In this document: positions 48,254 through 58,414 of the stretch, in pieces | Layout: each line of letters starts with the position of its first letter | Position numbering within the stretch: position 1 is the stretch's first letter | DNA from: Aestuariivita boseongensis | GTDB lineage: Bacteria > Pseudomonadota > Alphaproteobacteria > Rhodobacterales > Rhodobacteraceae | Direction: 5' to 3' | Length of the DNA: 64,000 nt | Assembly: GCF_001262635.1 (NCBI RefSeq) | Contig: NZ_JXYH01000002.1 | Span: 62,001 to 126,000, forward strand | Position numbers and translations under genes: made by a program | The notes under the pieces: model-generated | What the model saw: only the letters and a program-made list of their open reading frames with translations | What the model was told of the DNA's origin: nothing | The model's database searches: none

Positions 48254-49047
48254 CACTTGCCCGGTGTCAGGAAAGACCGGTCGCTGTCGCCCAGCACAAA
48301 GCGCACGATATCCTGCACATACTGGCTGTCCTGTTCATCGCCCATACGGCGGGCGCGATCCTGGAAGGTGCCTTCGCCCTGCGCCAGCATCTGGAACGCG
48401 GCGCGCAATGCGGTGATGTCGGACCGGTCCACGCCACGGCGCTTCAGCCCCACAAGGTTCAGCCCGTCCAGTTCCCCGCGCGCGGCCTGCACAAGGCCGT
48501 AAGGGATCACGTCATTCGTCACCATCGTAACGGCGCCGATGATCGCGCCCCGGCCGATGCGGACGAATTGGTGAATGCCCGACAGCCCGCCGATGATCAC
48601 ATCGTCTTCCAGCACGCAGTGCCCCGCCACGGCGGCGGAATTCACCACGATCACCCGGTCACCCACGATGGCGTCATGTGCGATATGGCAGCCCGCCATG
48701 AACAGCCCATCGTCACCGATCCGCGTGACGCCGCCACCGCCTTCGGTGCCGGCATTCATCGTCACATGTTCCCGGATGCGATTGCGCGCGCCGATGCGCA
48801 GGCTGCTTTTCTCGCCCTTGAATTTCTTGTCCTGCGGGATCTCTCCGATCACCGCAAAGGAGAAGATCACCGTGTCATCGCCCACCACCGTGTCGCCCGT
48901 GACCACGACATGGCTTTTCAGCGTGACCCGCTCGCCCAGAACCACGTCAGAGCCCACAACGCAGAACGGCCCGATCACGCAGCCGGCGCCGATTTGCGCG
49001 CCCGGCTCTACCACGGCGCTGGGATGAATGTCGGACGCGGCGCTCAT
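48253..49047 (-). CDS. lpxA: UDP-N-acetylglucosamine acyltransferase
   Basis: 264 residues, left-handed beta-helix of hexapeptide repeats ([21 protein letters not shown] and following). [20 protein letters not shown] and [15 protein letters not shown] hold the catalytic His. First acylation of lipid A synthesis. Overlaps fabZ by 4 nt (ATGA). Confidence 0.96.
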   Translation of the reverse strand: MSAASDIHPSAVVEPGAQIGAGCVIGPFCVVGSDVVLGERVTLKSHVVVTGDTVVGDDTVIFSFAVIGEIPQDKKFKGEKSSLRIGARNRIREHVTMNAGTEGGGGVTRIGDDGLFMAGCHIAHDAIVGDRVIVVNSAAVAGHCVLEDDVIIGGLSGIHQFVRIGRGAIIGAVTMVTNDVIPYGLVQAARGELDGLNLVGLKRRGVDRSDITALRAAFQMLAQGEGTFQDRARRMGDEQDSQYVQDIVRFVLGDSDRSFLTPGK

Positions 49048-49529
49048 TCCGCGGGCATATCCATCATGGCTGTGAATTCCACCTCGGCCGCCATTTCGCC
49101 CTCGACCGTGGCCTTGCCCCCAAAGCGCCAGACCTTGCCACCGGGCCGTCCGCGCAGGGTTGTCAGCCGCATTTCAAGCACATCTCCGGGCACCACCATG
49201 CGGCGGAACTTACAGCCGTCAATCGCCATGAAATAGACCTTCATCTCCCGGTCGGCATAATCAAGCGCAACCCCCACCATCACGGCCGCTGTCTGCGCCA
49301 TCGCCTCGACGATGGTGACGCCCGGCATGATCGGGTTGCCGGGGAAATGGCCCTGAAAATGCGGCTCGTTCATGGTGACATTCTTGATGCCCAAAGCGGA
49401 TTGATACCCGTCGATGTCCACCACCTTATCGACCAGAAGAAAGGGATAGCGGTGGGGAATAATGCGCTGGATCAGTCCGATATCCGCGCTTTTAAGCTCA
49501 GTTGTCATGGAAATGTCAGCCTTGGTCAT
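49044..49529 (-). CDS. fabZ: 3-hydroxyacyl-[acyl-carrier-protein] dehydratase FabZ
   Basis: 161-residue hotdog dehydratase of fatty acid elongation. [17 protein letters not shown], then the active-site helix [19 protein letters not shown] with catalytic His and Glu. The start is uncertain: ATG 49529 or ATG 49508; neither has a clear ribosome site. Note that lpxD, which usually lies between skp and fabZ, is absent. Confidence 0.95.
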   Translation of the reverse strand: MTKADISMTTELKSADIGLIQRIIPHRYPFLLVDKVVDIDGYQSALGIKNVTMNEPHFQGHFPGNPIMPGVTIVEAMAQTAAVMVGVALDYADREMKVYFMAIDGCKFRRMVVPGDVLEMRLTTLRGRPGGKVWRFGGKATVEGEMAAEVEFTAMMDMPAE

Positions 49530-49580
49530 TTGGTCTTAATCTGAGTAACAAGCCGCCGGGTTCAGGGCAAGGCGCGGCGG

Positions 49581-50144
49581 TTACTCTTTGCTCAGGTCCG
49601 AACCATCGCCGATGGCGGCATTGATACGCGCAATCGCGGCCTCGGTCACGTCAGTGGCGTTCAGGCTGATGAAGACGCTGCCGCGTTCCAGGATCACCGC
49701 TGCGCCCGCCTCCAGCATCAGCTGTTCCAGGATCGGCACGGCCGCCTGCAGAAAGGCCACGCGGTCCGCCTCTCCACGCTGGTTCAGGGCGCGGGCCTTG
49801 GCGTCCTGCGTGCGGCGGATCTCCTGCACCTTGGCGTCAAAGGCATCCGCGAGGGTGCGGAAGGCGTCAGGCTCCATCTCGGCCCGGCGGTCGGTCAGGT
49901 CGCGCTCTTCCTCGATCAGTTCGGCCTCGATCCGCCGGTTTTCGGCCGACAGAACGGCGCTTTCGGCTTCACGCTCCTGCGCCACCCGTTCGCCGAAATC
50001 CGACTCGGCAAACAGCCTGTCCGTCTCGATCGTCAGGATCGGGCTTTGCACCGTGCCAATCTGCTGCGCAGCTGATGGCGCCGGGCCCCCGAAAGGCCCG
50101 CCAAACGCCATCAAACCGGCGAGAAGAAAGGCCCGCCACCGCAT
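49581..50144 (-). CDS. OmpH/Skp-family periplasmic chaperone
   Basis: 187 residues with a signal peptide (LLAGLMAFGGPFGGPAPSAAQ). The mature part opens with SPILTIETDRLFAESDFG, then a long coiled-coil tentacle (REAESAVLSAENRRIEAELI), and ends with EQLMLEAGAAVILERGSVFI, the OmpH fold. Skp holds unfolded outer-membrane proteins for BamA. ATG 50144 with GAGG 8 nt upstream. 7 nt after bamA. Confidence 0.9.
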   Translation of the reverse strand: MRWRAFLLAGLMAFGGPFGGPAPSAAQQIGTVQSPILTIETDRLFAESDFGERVAQEREAESAVLSAENRRIEAELIEEERDLTDRRAEMEPDAFRTLADAFDAKVQEIRRTQDAKARALNQRGEADRVAFLQAAVPILEQLMLEAGAAVILERGSVFISLNATDVTEAAIARINAAIGDGSDLSKE

Positions 50145-50151
50145 GACATCC

Positions 50152-52512
50152 TCAGAACGTTGTCGACAGGGTAAAGTCGAAGGTTTGTTCCTTGTCGAAG
50201 GCTTCTTTTTCAAGCGCATGCGTGAAGTTGAAACGCAGCGGCCCAAGCGGCGTGTCCCAGAAAAGCGACAGACCGATCACCTGGCGGAACGACCCGTTTG
50301 CGCCCACGATGGTGCCGCCCGCGGTGTTGGCATCTTTCAGATCCCACAGGTTGCCGATGTCGTAGAACACACCGCCCCGGATGCCCAATTCCTCGGGCAG
50401 GCCGATGGGGAACTCTGCTTCGAACCGCGCAACCGCAAAGAGGTTGCCGCCAATCGCGTCATCCACACCGGCTGACTGGTCGCGCGGGCCAAGCCCTGCC
50501 GGTTCAAATCCACGCATGATTGCCGGTGTCAGCAGGAAGCGATCCGTGACGCGGCTTGCATTTGTGCCGCTCCAGCTCAGCGCACCGCCTTCCAGCGAGG
50601 CGCGCAGGGTCACCTCTTCGTTCAGCACGCGCGTCTGTGCGATGATCCGGGCCGAGGTCTTGATATATTCGTTGTCCCCGCCCAGCCCGGCAAAATCCTG
50701 ACCAAACTCGAACAGCACACCTGCGTTCGGGTTCAGACCCACAAGGCGGCTGTCATAGCTGAAGGTATAGCCGATGCCGGTTGCAGACAGGCTGCCCTGC
50801 GCAATCTCGTTCGTGATGGTCGCGCTGGTCACGGCACCGGGGCGGGTCTTCATTTCGCTTTCGTTGAAGAAATACCGCACCGACAGACGTGTGCGTTCGC
50901 CCAGCGGGAAAGACAAGGACGGCTGGAAGAACAGACGGTCACTGTCGTAATTCGAAAAGCCCGACTGTTCCTCGACATAGCCGATATTCAGGTCAAAGCG
51001 CAGATCGCGGCCCAGCAGGTACGGCTCGGTAAAGCTGAAGACATATTGTTCGGCGTCTTCCGCGCCGGACCATGTCACGCCGACCGTCTGACCACGGCCC
51101 AGGAAATTTGTTTCCTGCAGGCCAATCGCAATCCCGAAGCCGTTGTTGCGCGAATAGCTGCCTCCCAGGCTGAGCGAGCCTGTGGGCTGCTCTTCCACAT
51201 CCACATCCACAATGACCTGATCAGTGCTGGAGCCTTCGCGCGCCTCGACCGCAGCTTCCGAGAAATATCCGAGCGCACGGATGCGTTCGGCGCTTTCGCG
51301 GATCTCGCGCGGGTTGAAGGGGTCGCCTTCCACTACGCGGAACTGGCGGCGCACCACGCGGTCCAAAGTGGCGGTGTTGCCCTCGATATCGATCCGCTCG
51401 ACGAAGACGCGCGGCCCGCGGGTCAGAACGAATTCCACGTCCAGCGTCAGATCGCGATCATTTCGGGTGATGCGCGGTTCGATCCGCAGGAAATCCACGC
51501 CATTGCGCACGGCCAGACGTTCCATCCGGGCGATCGAGTTTTCAACCAGCGACGGCGAATACACAACACCGGGCTTGATGCGCAGGCTGTCCTGATATTC
51601 GTCGGCCTCGACCCCGTCATATTCGCTGACGGTCGTGATCTCGCCAAACTTGAATTGCTGGCCTTCGGTCACGTTCACGACCAGGAAGAAAGCATCGCGT
51701 TCCTCGGTCAGTTCGGCATTGGCGCTGTTCACGCGGAAATCGATATACCCGCGCGAGCGATAGAAATCGGTCAGCACCTGTTTGTCGAATTCCACCCGGT
51801 CTTCAATCAGCGTATCCGCGCGGATGAAGGCGCGCAGGAAGTTCGCCTGCTTGGTCTCAAGCACGCGGCGCAGGCGGCGGTCGGAATAGGCACGGTTGCC
51901 GACGAAGCTCACACGCTCCACTTCGATCACGCCGCTTTCGCCGATCTCGAAAATCAGGTCGACGCGGTTTTCCGACCGGCGGATGATCCGCGGTGTGACG
52001 GTGGCCGAAACGCGCCCCTGCTGGGCATAAGCCTCGGCAATGGTGTTGGCGTCACGTTCGGCGACGGTGGGGTTGAACACCCGGCGCGGCTGGCTTTCGA
52101 TGAAACCGGCCAGATCTTCGTCATCAATCCGGCGGTTGCCTTCGAAATTGATGCGGTTGATCGTGGGGAATTCCGTGACCCGGATGACCAGAGTGGACCC
52201 GCGCGGCTCAAGCTCGACCGTTTCAAAAAGGCCGCTGTCAAGGATTCTCTCATATGCGTCGTTCAGTTCTCCGCCGGTCACCGCCTGGCCCCGACCGATT
52301 CCCGCATATGTGGCGATTGTGGCCGTATCGATGCGCTGGTTGCCTTCGACAACGACCGAATTGAACCGATAGGTTTGCGCGTAAGCGGGGCTTCCCGAAA
52401 CCGCTAAGACCGTTGCAAAAGCAAGGAAAATTCCCATGGTCCAGGCACACAAGATGTGGAGTTTGCCTGTTGTTGACCCGCAGAATGTGCGCGATGACTT
52501 GCCCAAACCCAT
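50152..52512 (-). CDS. bamA: Outer membrane assembly factor BamA
   Basis: 786 residues. After a signal peptide (ending SGSPAYAQ) come five POTRA repeats (about residues 45-415; e.g. RFNSVVVEGNQRIDTATI) and a 16-strand barrel with MRGFEPAGLG, the loop-6 RGF motif, ending FDFTLSTTF with a C-terminal Phe. It inserts beta-barrel proteins. ATG 52512 is preferred over a TTG three codons upstream. Part of the envelope cluster between rseP and skp. Confidence 0.96.
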   Translation of the reverse strand: MGLGKSSRTFCGSTTGKLHILCAWTMGIFLAFATVLAVSGSPAYAQTYRFNSVVVEGNQRIDTATIATYAGIGRGQAVTGGELNDAYERILDSGLFETVELEPRGSTLVIRVTEFPTINRINFEGNRRIDDEDLAGFIESQPRRVFNPTVAERDANTIAEAYAQQGRVSATVTPRIIRRSENRVDLIFEIGESGVIEVERVSFVGNRAYSDRRLRRVLETKQANFLRAFIRADTLIEDRVEFDKQVLTDFYRSRGYIDFRVNSANAELTEERDAFFLVVNVTEGQQFKFGEITTVSEYDGVEADEYQDSLRIKPGVVYSPSLVENSIARMERLAVRNGVDFLRIEPRITRNDRDLTLDVEFVLTRGPRVFVERIDIEGNTATLDRVVRRQFRVVEGDPFNPREIRESAERIRALGYFSEAAVEAREGSSTDQVIVDVDVEEQPTGSLSLGGSYSRNNGFGIAIGLQETNFLGRGQTVGVTWSGAEDAEQYVFSFTEPYLLGRDLRFDLNIGYVEEQSGFSNYDSDRLFFQPSLSFPLGERTRLSVRYFFNESEMKTRPGAVTSATITNEIAQGSLSATGIGYTFSYDSRLVGLNPNAGVLFEFGQDFAGLGGDNEYIKTSARIIAQTRVLNEEVTLRASLEGGALSWSGTNASRVTDRFLLTPAIMRGFEPAGLGPRDQSAGVDDAIGGNLFAVARFEAEFPIGLPEELGIRGGVFYDIGNLWDLKDANTAGGTIVGANGSFRQVIGLSLFWDTPLGPLRFNFTHALEKEAFDKEQTFDFTLSTTF

Positions 52513-52613
52513 AATCGCCAATCCATTTTTATTCCAGGAATGTTACGACGTGGTTATCGGGATTGCCTATTCTTGTCAAAACCAAGAATGATGCAGAAAA
52601 AAACCAGTTCGGA

Positions 52614-52769
52614 TCAGAGAAAATCGAACCCGCTGAGCTGCGGCGCAAAAGAGCCCACATAAAGCCCCGCCAGAAGCGACAGCGCCATCACAACGACATA
52701 GATAATGCGATCCCAGTTCAGCTCGAAAACCAGGTCGAGGCTGCGGTAGGATTTGATCAGATATGCCAT
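52614..52769 (-). CDS. Small membrane protein between rseP and bamA (51 aa)
   Basis: 51-codon frame, ATG 52769 with AGGGGAG 6 nt upstream, stop TGA 52614. Predicted single TM helix IIYVVVMALSLLAGLYVGSF (residues 22-41) after an N-terminal part LIKSYRSLDLVFELNWDR; the C-terminus is APQLSGFDFL. No family known to me. The frame and ribosome site are good and the place in the operon is intact, but the gene is too short for certainty. Possible helper of BamA or RseP. Confidence 0.65.
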   Translation of the reverse strand: MAYLIKSYRSLDLVFELNWDRIIYVVVMALSLLAGLYVGSFAPQLSGFDFL

Positions 52770-52848
52770 GTGACTCCCCTGCGTGTTTAGGTGCGCAGCT
52801 CAGGGGGTATCAGCCGAATATGGCCGTTTTTTGGCAAAATCTCTGAAA

Positions 52849-54201
52849 TCAGGGGCAGAAGATATCGTTGCCGATGGCAAAGACCATCAGCGTCAGGATC
52901 AACGCAAGCCCGGTGGCCATCATCACCTGAAGCGCGCGGTCGCTGGGCGGTTTGCCCGCCACGGCCTCATAGGCGTAAAACACCAGATGCCCACCATCCA
53001 GCGCCGGGATCGGAAACAGGTTCAGAAGACCCACCGCCACCGACAGCACCGCGATGAACCAGATAAAGCTGTCGGCGCCCTGGCTGGCCATGGAACCGGA
53101 GGTCTCTGCGATCCCGATCACGCCGCTCATGTTGCAGGTGCTGATCGCACCCGTGATCATGTGATACAGCCCCGACAGCGAATTCGAGATCACCGCGCCC
53201 GTCTGCGCCACCCCGCCCCAAAGCGATTGGCCAAACCCGGTGCCTTCGGTGGCCGGATCAAAAGCCATGCCGCCCACGACACCGATGCGCCATTCGGTTT
53301 TGAAGCCGCCTTCGGGCTGGGGTTCGTCCACCCGTTTGGGGGCAAGCGCGAATTCCAGCATCTCGCCCGCGCGCCAGACATCCAGCAGCAGCACGCGGCC
53401 TTGCGACCCTTCGACCGCCTGACGCAGCTGGTCGAAGACAGCGATCGGCTCCCCGTCGATGGCCGTGATCACATCGCCGGGCTTGAGGTCGATATCATCG
53501 GCCGCACTGCGCGGGGCCACCTGCTGCACATAGGGCGGCATCAGCGCGGGGCCTGTGACAGTAATCTCGGCCCCGTCGCGGCGCACGGTATAGTCCAGCA
53601 CGGCCGCCTCGGGCATCGCCTCGCGGAAACTGTCCCAGCCAGGGCCATCCCCGAATGACGGCGCGCGCTGGCCCTCGATGGCAACGATCTCATCACCCAC
53701 GGCCAGCTCATAGCCGTCCTGTGGCAGCACAAGAAGCTTGCCCACGGTCAGCGGGTTTTTCGGCTCCCCTTGCAGGAAGATCATCCCGGCAAAGACCAGG
53801 ATCGACATTATGAAATTGAAGACAGGGCCCGCCGCCACAGTGGCCGAGCGTGCCCAAAGCGGCGCACCATGCATCGTGCGGCGCAGCGCGGCGGGATCCT
53901 GGGCGGCTTCCTCCATCGCCTCGCTATCCTTGCCGGATGCGGCGTTGGCATCGCCCGCGAATTTCACGAACCCGCCGAAGGGAAGCGCGGCCAATTGCCA
54001 GCGCGTGCCGCGCTTATCCACCCGCGAAAACAGAACCGGGCCAAAGCCGATCGAGAACACATCGGCATGAATGCCAGACCACCGTCCCACGATGTAATGG
54101 CCGTATTCATGCACTGCCACGATAATGGACAGCGCAAGGATAAAGGCCAGAATGGTCAGCGCCAGCCCACCGAATTGGGGAAACAGTCCTACGATATCCA
54201 A
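52849..54201 (-). CDS. rseP: Site-2 intramembrane metalloprotease RseP
   Basis: 450 residues. HEYGH (31-35) in TM1 and LDGGHLVF near residue 400 form the zinc site; two PDZ domains lie between (about 120-320, e.g. PGDVITAIDGEPIAVFDQ). Cleaves anti-sigma factors such as RseA and signal-peptide remnants. The start is TTG 54201, preceded by AGGG; no ATG fits the family N-terminus. It lies 6 nt after dxr. Confidence 0.94.
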   Translation of the reverse strand: MDIVGLFPQFGGLALTILAFILALSIIVAVHEYGHYIVGRWSGIHADVFSIGFGPVLFSRVDKRGTRWQLAALPFGGFVKFAGDANAASGKDSEAMEEAAQDPAALRRTMHGAPLWARSATVAAGPVFNFIMSILVFAGMIFLQGEPKNPLTVGKLLVLPQDGYELAVGDEIVAIEGQRAPSFGDGPGWDSFREAMPEAAVLDYTVRRDGAEITVTGPALMPPYVQQVAPRSAADDIDLKPGDVITAIDGEPIAVFDQLRQAVEGSQGRVLLLDVWRAGEMLEFALAPKRVDEPQPEGGFKTEWRIGVVGGMAFDPATEGTGFGQSLWGGVAQTGAVISNSLSGLYHMITGAISTCNMSGVIGIAETSGSMASQGADSFIWFIAVLSVAVGLLNLFPIPALDGGHLVFYAYEAVAGKPPSDRALQVMMATGLALILTLMVFAIGNDIFCP

Positions 54202-54207
54202 AAGCTC

Positions 54208-55383
54208 TTACCCTGCTCGTTCTGCCATCACGTGATCTGCCATCTCTCTGGCGAGATGGTCTGTTTGCATCACGTTATCAAGGGTCATTGGGGCGTCAAT
54301 ACGACCGGGATCGGCCTCAAATCGGGTCAGAACCTCTTCCACGACCTCGGCCATCTCAAGAAATCCGATGCGTTCGGCGATGAAGGCATCCAGCGCGCGT
54401 TCCTTCGCCGCGTTGAAGATCGCGCCCGACAGACCACCCCGCTCCATCACCTCGCGCGCCAGCCGCAGCGCGGGGTATCGGCGCAGATCCGGTTCCCGAA
54501 AGGTCAGCTGGGCGATTTGCGGCAGGTCCAGCCGCGCCACGGGCAAATCGCGCCGTTCCGGGTAATGCAGCGCATATCCAATCGCATGGCGCATATCCGG
54601 CGGACCCACATGGGCCATCAGCGCGCCATCGACAAAGCCCACGATGGCGTGGATCAGGCTTTCAGGGTGTATAACGGCTTCGATCTGGTCGGGACGGACG
54701 CCGAAATATTCCTTGGTTTCAATCAGTTCCAGCGCCTTGTTGAACATGGACGCGGAATCGATGGTGATCCGCTGCCCCATGTCCCAGTTGGGGTGGCTGG
54801 AGGCCTCGGCCAGGGTGGCGTGCTGCAGCGCCTCGAACGGCCAGTCGCGGAAGGCGCCGCCGCTGGCGGTGATGATGATGCGTTCAACCGCCGCCATGTC
54901 TTCGCCCACCAGCCCCTGAAAGACGGCGGAATGTTCGCTGTCCACGGGCAAGAGCCGCGTGTTGTTCTCCCGCGCGGTTTTCAGGATCAGCTCACCGGCG
55001 CAAACGAGCGATTCCTTGTTGGCCAGCGCCAGCACAGCGCCCTGTTCCAGCGCCCGTAGGCCGGGCTTCAGCCCGGCACTGCCCACGATGGCAGACATCA
55101 CCCAGTCGGCAGGCCGGCTTGCGGCCTCCTCCAGCGCCTCCTGCCCGGCGGCGGCCTCCACCCCGGATCCGGCAAGGGCCGCGCGCAGATCGTCAAGAAG
55201 ATCCTCGCGCGCGGTCACGGCCACCTCCGCCTTCAGCGCAATGGCATCCCTGGCCAGTTGCGCGACATTCGACGACCCTGTCAGCGCCACCACGTCATAA
55301 TCATCCGGCGCGCGCGCGATCAGGTCGATCGTGTTCTGCCCGATCGAACCTGTCGCCCCAAAGATCGACACCCGCCGCGCCAT
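54208..55383 (-). CDS. dxr: 1-deoxy-D-xylulose 5-phosphate reductoisomerase
   Basis: 391-residue enzyme of the MEP isoprenoid pathway. NADPH motif VSIFGATGSIGQNTIDLIAR, substrate site ALANKESLVCAGELI, LLPVDSEHSAVFQ and ITASGGAFRDW, C-terminal LEADPGR-like region. Overlaps cdsA by one base (TGATG). Confidence 0.97.
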   Translation of the reverse strand: MARRVSIFGATGSIGQNTIDLIARAPDDYDVVALTGSSNVAQLARDAIALKAEVAVTAREDLLDDLRAALAGSGVEAAAGQEALEEAASRPADWVMSAIVGSAGLKPGLRALEQGAVLALANKESLVCAGELILKTARENNTRLLPVDSEHSAVFQGLVGEDMAAVERIIITASGGAFRDWPFEALQHATLAEASSHPNWDMGQRITIDSASMFNKALELIETKEYFGVRPDQIEAVIHPESLIHAIVGFVDGALMAHVGPPDMRHAIGYALHYPERRDLPVARLDLPQIAQLTFREPDLRRYPALRLAREVMERGGLSGAIFNAAKERALDAFIAERIGFLEMAEVVEEVLTRFEADPGRIDAPMTLDNVMQTDHLAREMADHVMAERAG

Positions 55384-56174
55384 CAGCCCATCCCCGCCGG
55401 CAGCCCGGCAAGCTGAATGATCAGCAGGATCACAATCGACGCACCCAGCATCCCGTCAAAACGGTCCAGCAACCCGCCATGGCCGGGAATCAGCGCGCTG
55501 GAATCCTTCACGTTCATCTTCCGCTTCACGGCACTTTCCGCGATATCACCCATTTGCGAAGCAAACGACAGCAGCGCCGACAGCACCACCAGCATCAGCC
55601 CCGCTTCGGTGAAAAACGTGAACACCAGCCCCAGAACCGCCGCCGCCACCCAGCCCGCGCCGGTGCCGGACCATGTTTTCTTGGGGCTGACGCGGGGCCA
55701 GAAGCGCGGGCCGCCAAACATCCGGCCCGCAAAATAGCCCGCCACATCCGTGCAAACCACCACAAGCGCCAGCCACAGCATCCAGATGAACCCCAGATCA
55801 TCGCGCACCGACATCATGCCATATCCCGCAAGCAAAACGCCGGCCACAAAGACCAGATAGATCGCCCTGTGATCCCGGATCAGGCTCAGCCCCACAAAGG
55901 CCGGCGCCAGCAACACAGGCACAGCCGCAACCGGCGGCAGATAAATCGCAACCATCGACACAACGCCCGACAACAGCCCCAGCTGCAGCGCCACGCGCGG
56001 CGCATCCGGCGCCAGCATCCGCACCAGTTCCCACACCATCGCGCCGCAGATGATCGCCACAAAGCCGTGGAAAATGTCGCCGCCCGCAGCAACCGCGCCC
56101 ATGCCCACAATCAGCATCACCGCGCCCGATCCCATGCGCACGGCAAGGTCGTGCCATTGCTCGGACGTGGTCAT
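55383..56174 (-). CDS. cdsA: Phosphatidate cytidylyltransferase
   Basis: 263-residue membrane enzyme making CDP-diacylglycerol, with about eight TM helices. The signature near the C-terminus is SAVKRKMNVKDSSALIPGHGG followed by LLDRFDG. Next to uppS (one-base overlap) and dxr, the conserved order. Confidence 0.95.
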   Translation of the reverse strand: MTTSEQWHDLAVRMGSGAVMLIVGMGAVAAGGDIFHGFVAIICGAMVWELVRMLAPDAPRVALQLGLLSGVVSMVAIYLPPVAAVPVLLAPAFVGLSLIRDHRAIYLVFVAGVLLAGYGMMSVRDDLGFIWMLWLALVVVCTDVAGYFAGRMFGGPRFWPRVSPKKTWSGTGAGWVAAAVLGLVFTFFTEAGLMLVVLSALLSFASQMGDIAESAVKRKMNVKDSSALIPGHGGLLDRFDGMLGASIVILLIIQLAGLPAGMG

Positions 56175-56929
56175 CAGCTCACGGCACCAAAGCGGCGGTC
56201 CCGTTTGCCATAGGACCGGCAGAGGCGTTCCAGCTCGGCCGAAGTGAAATCGGGCCAGAGCGTGTCGATGAATTCATATTCCGCATAGGCCGATTGCCAC
56301 AGCAGGAAGTTCGAGATCCGCGCCTCCCCGCTGGTGCGGATGACCAGATCGGGGTCGGGCAAGACGCGGGTGTCAAGATATCTGGGCAGCGTTTCCACGT
56401 CGATATCTTCGGGTTTGAGCGCCCCGCGCGCAACATCCTCGGCCAGAAGCCGGGTGGCGCGGGCCACCTCGTCGCGCGCGCCGTAATTCAGCGCGATGGT
56501 TAGGTGCACCCGGTCATTGTTGCGCGTGACCTCTTCCATCTCGTCCATCAGCTGGATCAGCTTGGCATCCAGCCGGTCGCGGTCGCCGATGAAGCGCACC
56601 CGGACGTTTTCCTTGTCGAGCTCCCGCAGCTCTTTCGAGATATAGCGGCGGAACAGCTTCATCAGCCCCGCCACTTCGACCTGCGTGCGCTTCCAGTTCT
56701 CGGTCGAGAAGGCAAAGATCGTCAGATATTTGATCCCCAGGCGCGGGCAGCATTCCACCACTTCGCGCACGCGCTGCGCCCCCGCGTGATGCCCAAACAA
56801 CCGCGGCCGCCCGCGTTTCTGCGCCCATCGGCCATTCCCGTCCATGATGATGGCCACATGTCTGGGGCCATCAAATCCCGCCGGCGCGGGGGCCGTGGCG
56901 GTCAGATCATGGGCGGGTTCGCTGGCCAT
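56174..56929 (-). CDS. uppS: Undecaprenyl diphosphate synthase
   Basis: 251-residue cis-prenyltransferase making the lipid carrier for wall synthesis. HVAIIMDGNGRWAQKRG with catalytic Asp30, YLTIFAFSTENWKR and IRTSGEARISNFLLWQ. The N-terminus (MASEPAHDLTATAP) is slightly long. ATG 56929, 8 nt after frr. Confidence 0.96.
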   Translation of the reverse strand: MASEPAHDLTATAPAPAGFDGPRHVAIIMDGNGRWAQKRGRPRLFGHHAGAQRVREVVECCPRLGIKYLTIFAFSTENWKRTQVEVAGLMKLFRRYISKELRELDKENVRVRFIGDRDRLDAKLIQLMDEMEEVTRNNDRVHLTIALNYGARDEVARATRLLAEDVARGALKPEDIDVETLPRYLDTRVLPDPDLVIRTSGEARISNFLLWQSAYAEYEFIDTLWPDFTSAELERLCRSYGKRDRRFGAVS

Positions 56930-56937
56930 ATCCGGGG

Positions 56938-57501
56938 TCAGACCTGCATGATTTCGGCTTGCTTGGTCTCAAGCGCCTTGTCGACCGCGCCGATCATCTT
57001 GTTGGTCAGCTCCTGCACCTCGTTCTCCCAGAATTTCTGGTCGTCCTCGGACAGGCCGTCGGATTTCGCCTTCTTGATCTGGTCCATCCCGTCGCGGCGG
57101 ATGTTGCGGATCGACACGCGCGCGCCTTCGGCGTACTGGCCCGCGACCTTGGTCAGTTCGCGGCGGCGTTCTTCGTTCAATTCGGGAATGGGCAGCATAA
57201 TGATCGTGCCATTGGTCTGCGGGTTGATGCCCAGCCCGCTTTCACGGATGGCCTTTTCGACCTTGCCCACAAGGCCCTTGTCCCACACGTTCACGGTGAC
57301 CATGCGCGGTTCGGGCACGTTCACGGTGCCCACCTGGTTGATCGGTGTCATCGCGCCGTAAGCATCGACCATCACCGGCTCAAGCATCGACGCGCTGGCG
57401 CGGCCCGTGCGCAAGGACGCGAATTCCGTCCGCAAAGAGGTGATCGCCCCATCCATCCGGCGTTCCAGATCGTCGGTATCAAGCATGAAATCGTCTGACA
57501 T
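56938..57501 (-). CDS. frr: Ribosome recycling factor
   Basis: 187 residues, two domains with a long three-helix bundle. [36 protein letters not shown] and [13 protein letters not shown] are family blocks. Releases mRNA and tRNA after termination. ATG 57501. Confidence 0.97.
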   Translation of the reverse strand: MSDDFMLDTDDLERRMDGAITSLRTEFASLRTGRASASMLEPVMVDAYGAMTPINQVGTVNVPEPRMVTVNVWDKGLVGKVEKAIRESGLGINPQTNGTIIMLPIPELNEERRRELTKVAGQYAEGARVSIRNIRRDGMDQIKKAKSDGLSEDDQKFWENEVQELTNKMIGAVDKALETKQAEIMQV

Positions 57502-57561
57502 GTGCCTGCTCTTCTTTAGGGTGAAAGTGCTATAAACGGTTTAACGCAAGCTGGCCATAGC

Positions 57562-58299
57562 TCAGCCATGCACCTTGGTATAGGTGCCGCGCCCCGCCAG
57601 GATACCCCGGAACCCGCCCGGTTCATCCAGCGAAAAGACGATGATCGGCAGGTTGTTGTCGCGCGCCAGGGCAATGGCCGAGGCATCCATGACCCCCAGC
57701 CGCTTGGCCAGGCAATCGTCATAGCTGACCTCGTCATAGCGCTTGGCGTCCGGAAACTTCGCCGGATCCTTGTCATAGACGCCGTCCACCTTGGTGCCCT
57801 TGAAGATCGCCTCACACGACATCTCGTTGGCGCGCAGCGTGGCCGCCGTGTCGGTGGTGAAATATGGGTTGCCGGTGCCCGCCGCGAAAATGCAGACGCG
57901 GTTTTTCTCCAGGTGCCGTACGGCGCGGCGGCGGATATAGGGCTCGGCCACTTCGTTCATGGTGATCGCTGAAATCACGCGGGTGAAGACGCCCTTGGCC
58001 TCAAGCGCGCTCTGCATCGCCAGCGCGTTCATCACGGTGGCAAGCATCCCCATGTAATCGGCCGTGGTGCGCTCCATCCCCTGTGCGCTGCCTTGCAGGC
58101 CCCGGAAGATGTTGCCGCCGCCGATCACCATGCAGATCTGTACGCCCAGATCATGGACCGATTTGACCTCGTCCGCGATGCGCTCGACGGTGGGAGGATG
58201 CAGGCCGAAGCCCTGATCGCCCATCAGCGCCTCCCCGGAAATTTTCAACATCACACGTTTGAATGTCGTCTCGGGCAGGTCGGTCTGGGGCTCGGTCAT
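57562..58299 (-). CDS. pyrH: Uridylate kinase
   Basis: 245-residue hexameric UMP kinase (amino-acid kinase fold). [43 protein letters not shown] and [18 protein letters not shown] are typical. ATG 58299 with GGAG 7 nt upstream. First gene of the leftward pyrH-frr-uppS cluster; rpsB-tsf, its common neighbours, are not here. Confidence 0.96.
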   Translation of the reverse strand: MTEPQTDLPETTFKRVMLKISGEALMGDQGFGLHPPTVERIADEVKSVHDLGVQICMVIGGGNIFRGLQGSAQGMERTTADYMGMLATVMNALAMQSALEAKGVFTRVISAITMNEVAEPYIRRRAVRHLEKNRVCIFAAGTGNPYFTTDTAATLRANEMSCEAIFKGTKVDGVYDKDPAKFPDAKRYDEVSYDDCLAKRLGVMDASAIALARDNNLPIIVFSLDEPGGFRGILAGRGTYTKVHG

Positions 58300-58414
58300 A
58301 TTGCGCTCCGCTTTGGCACGGGTTTTAGTTCTGCGCAAAATGTCCCATATCGCGGCGGGATTCAATGCGCCGCAAGCCCCGCCGCCGTGATAAAATCGAA
58401 AGCCGTCCTGCACG

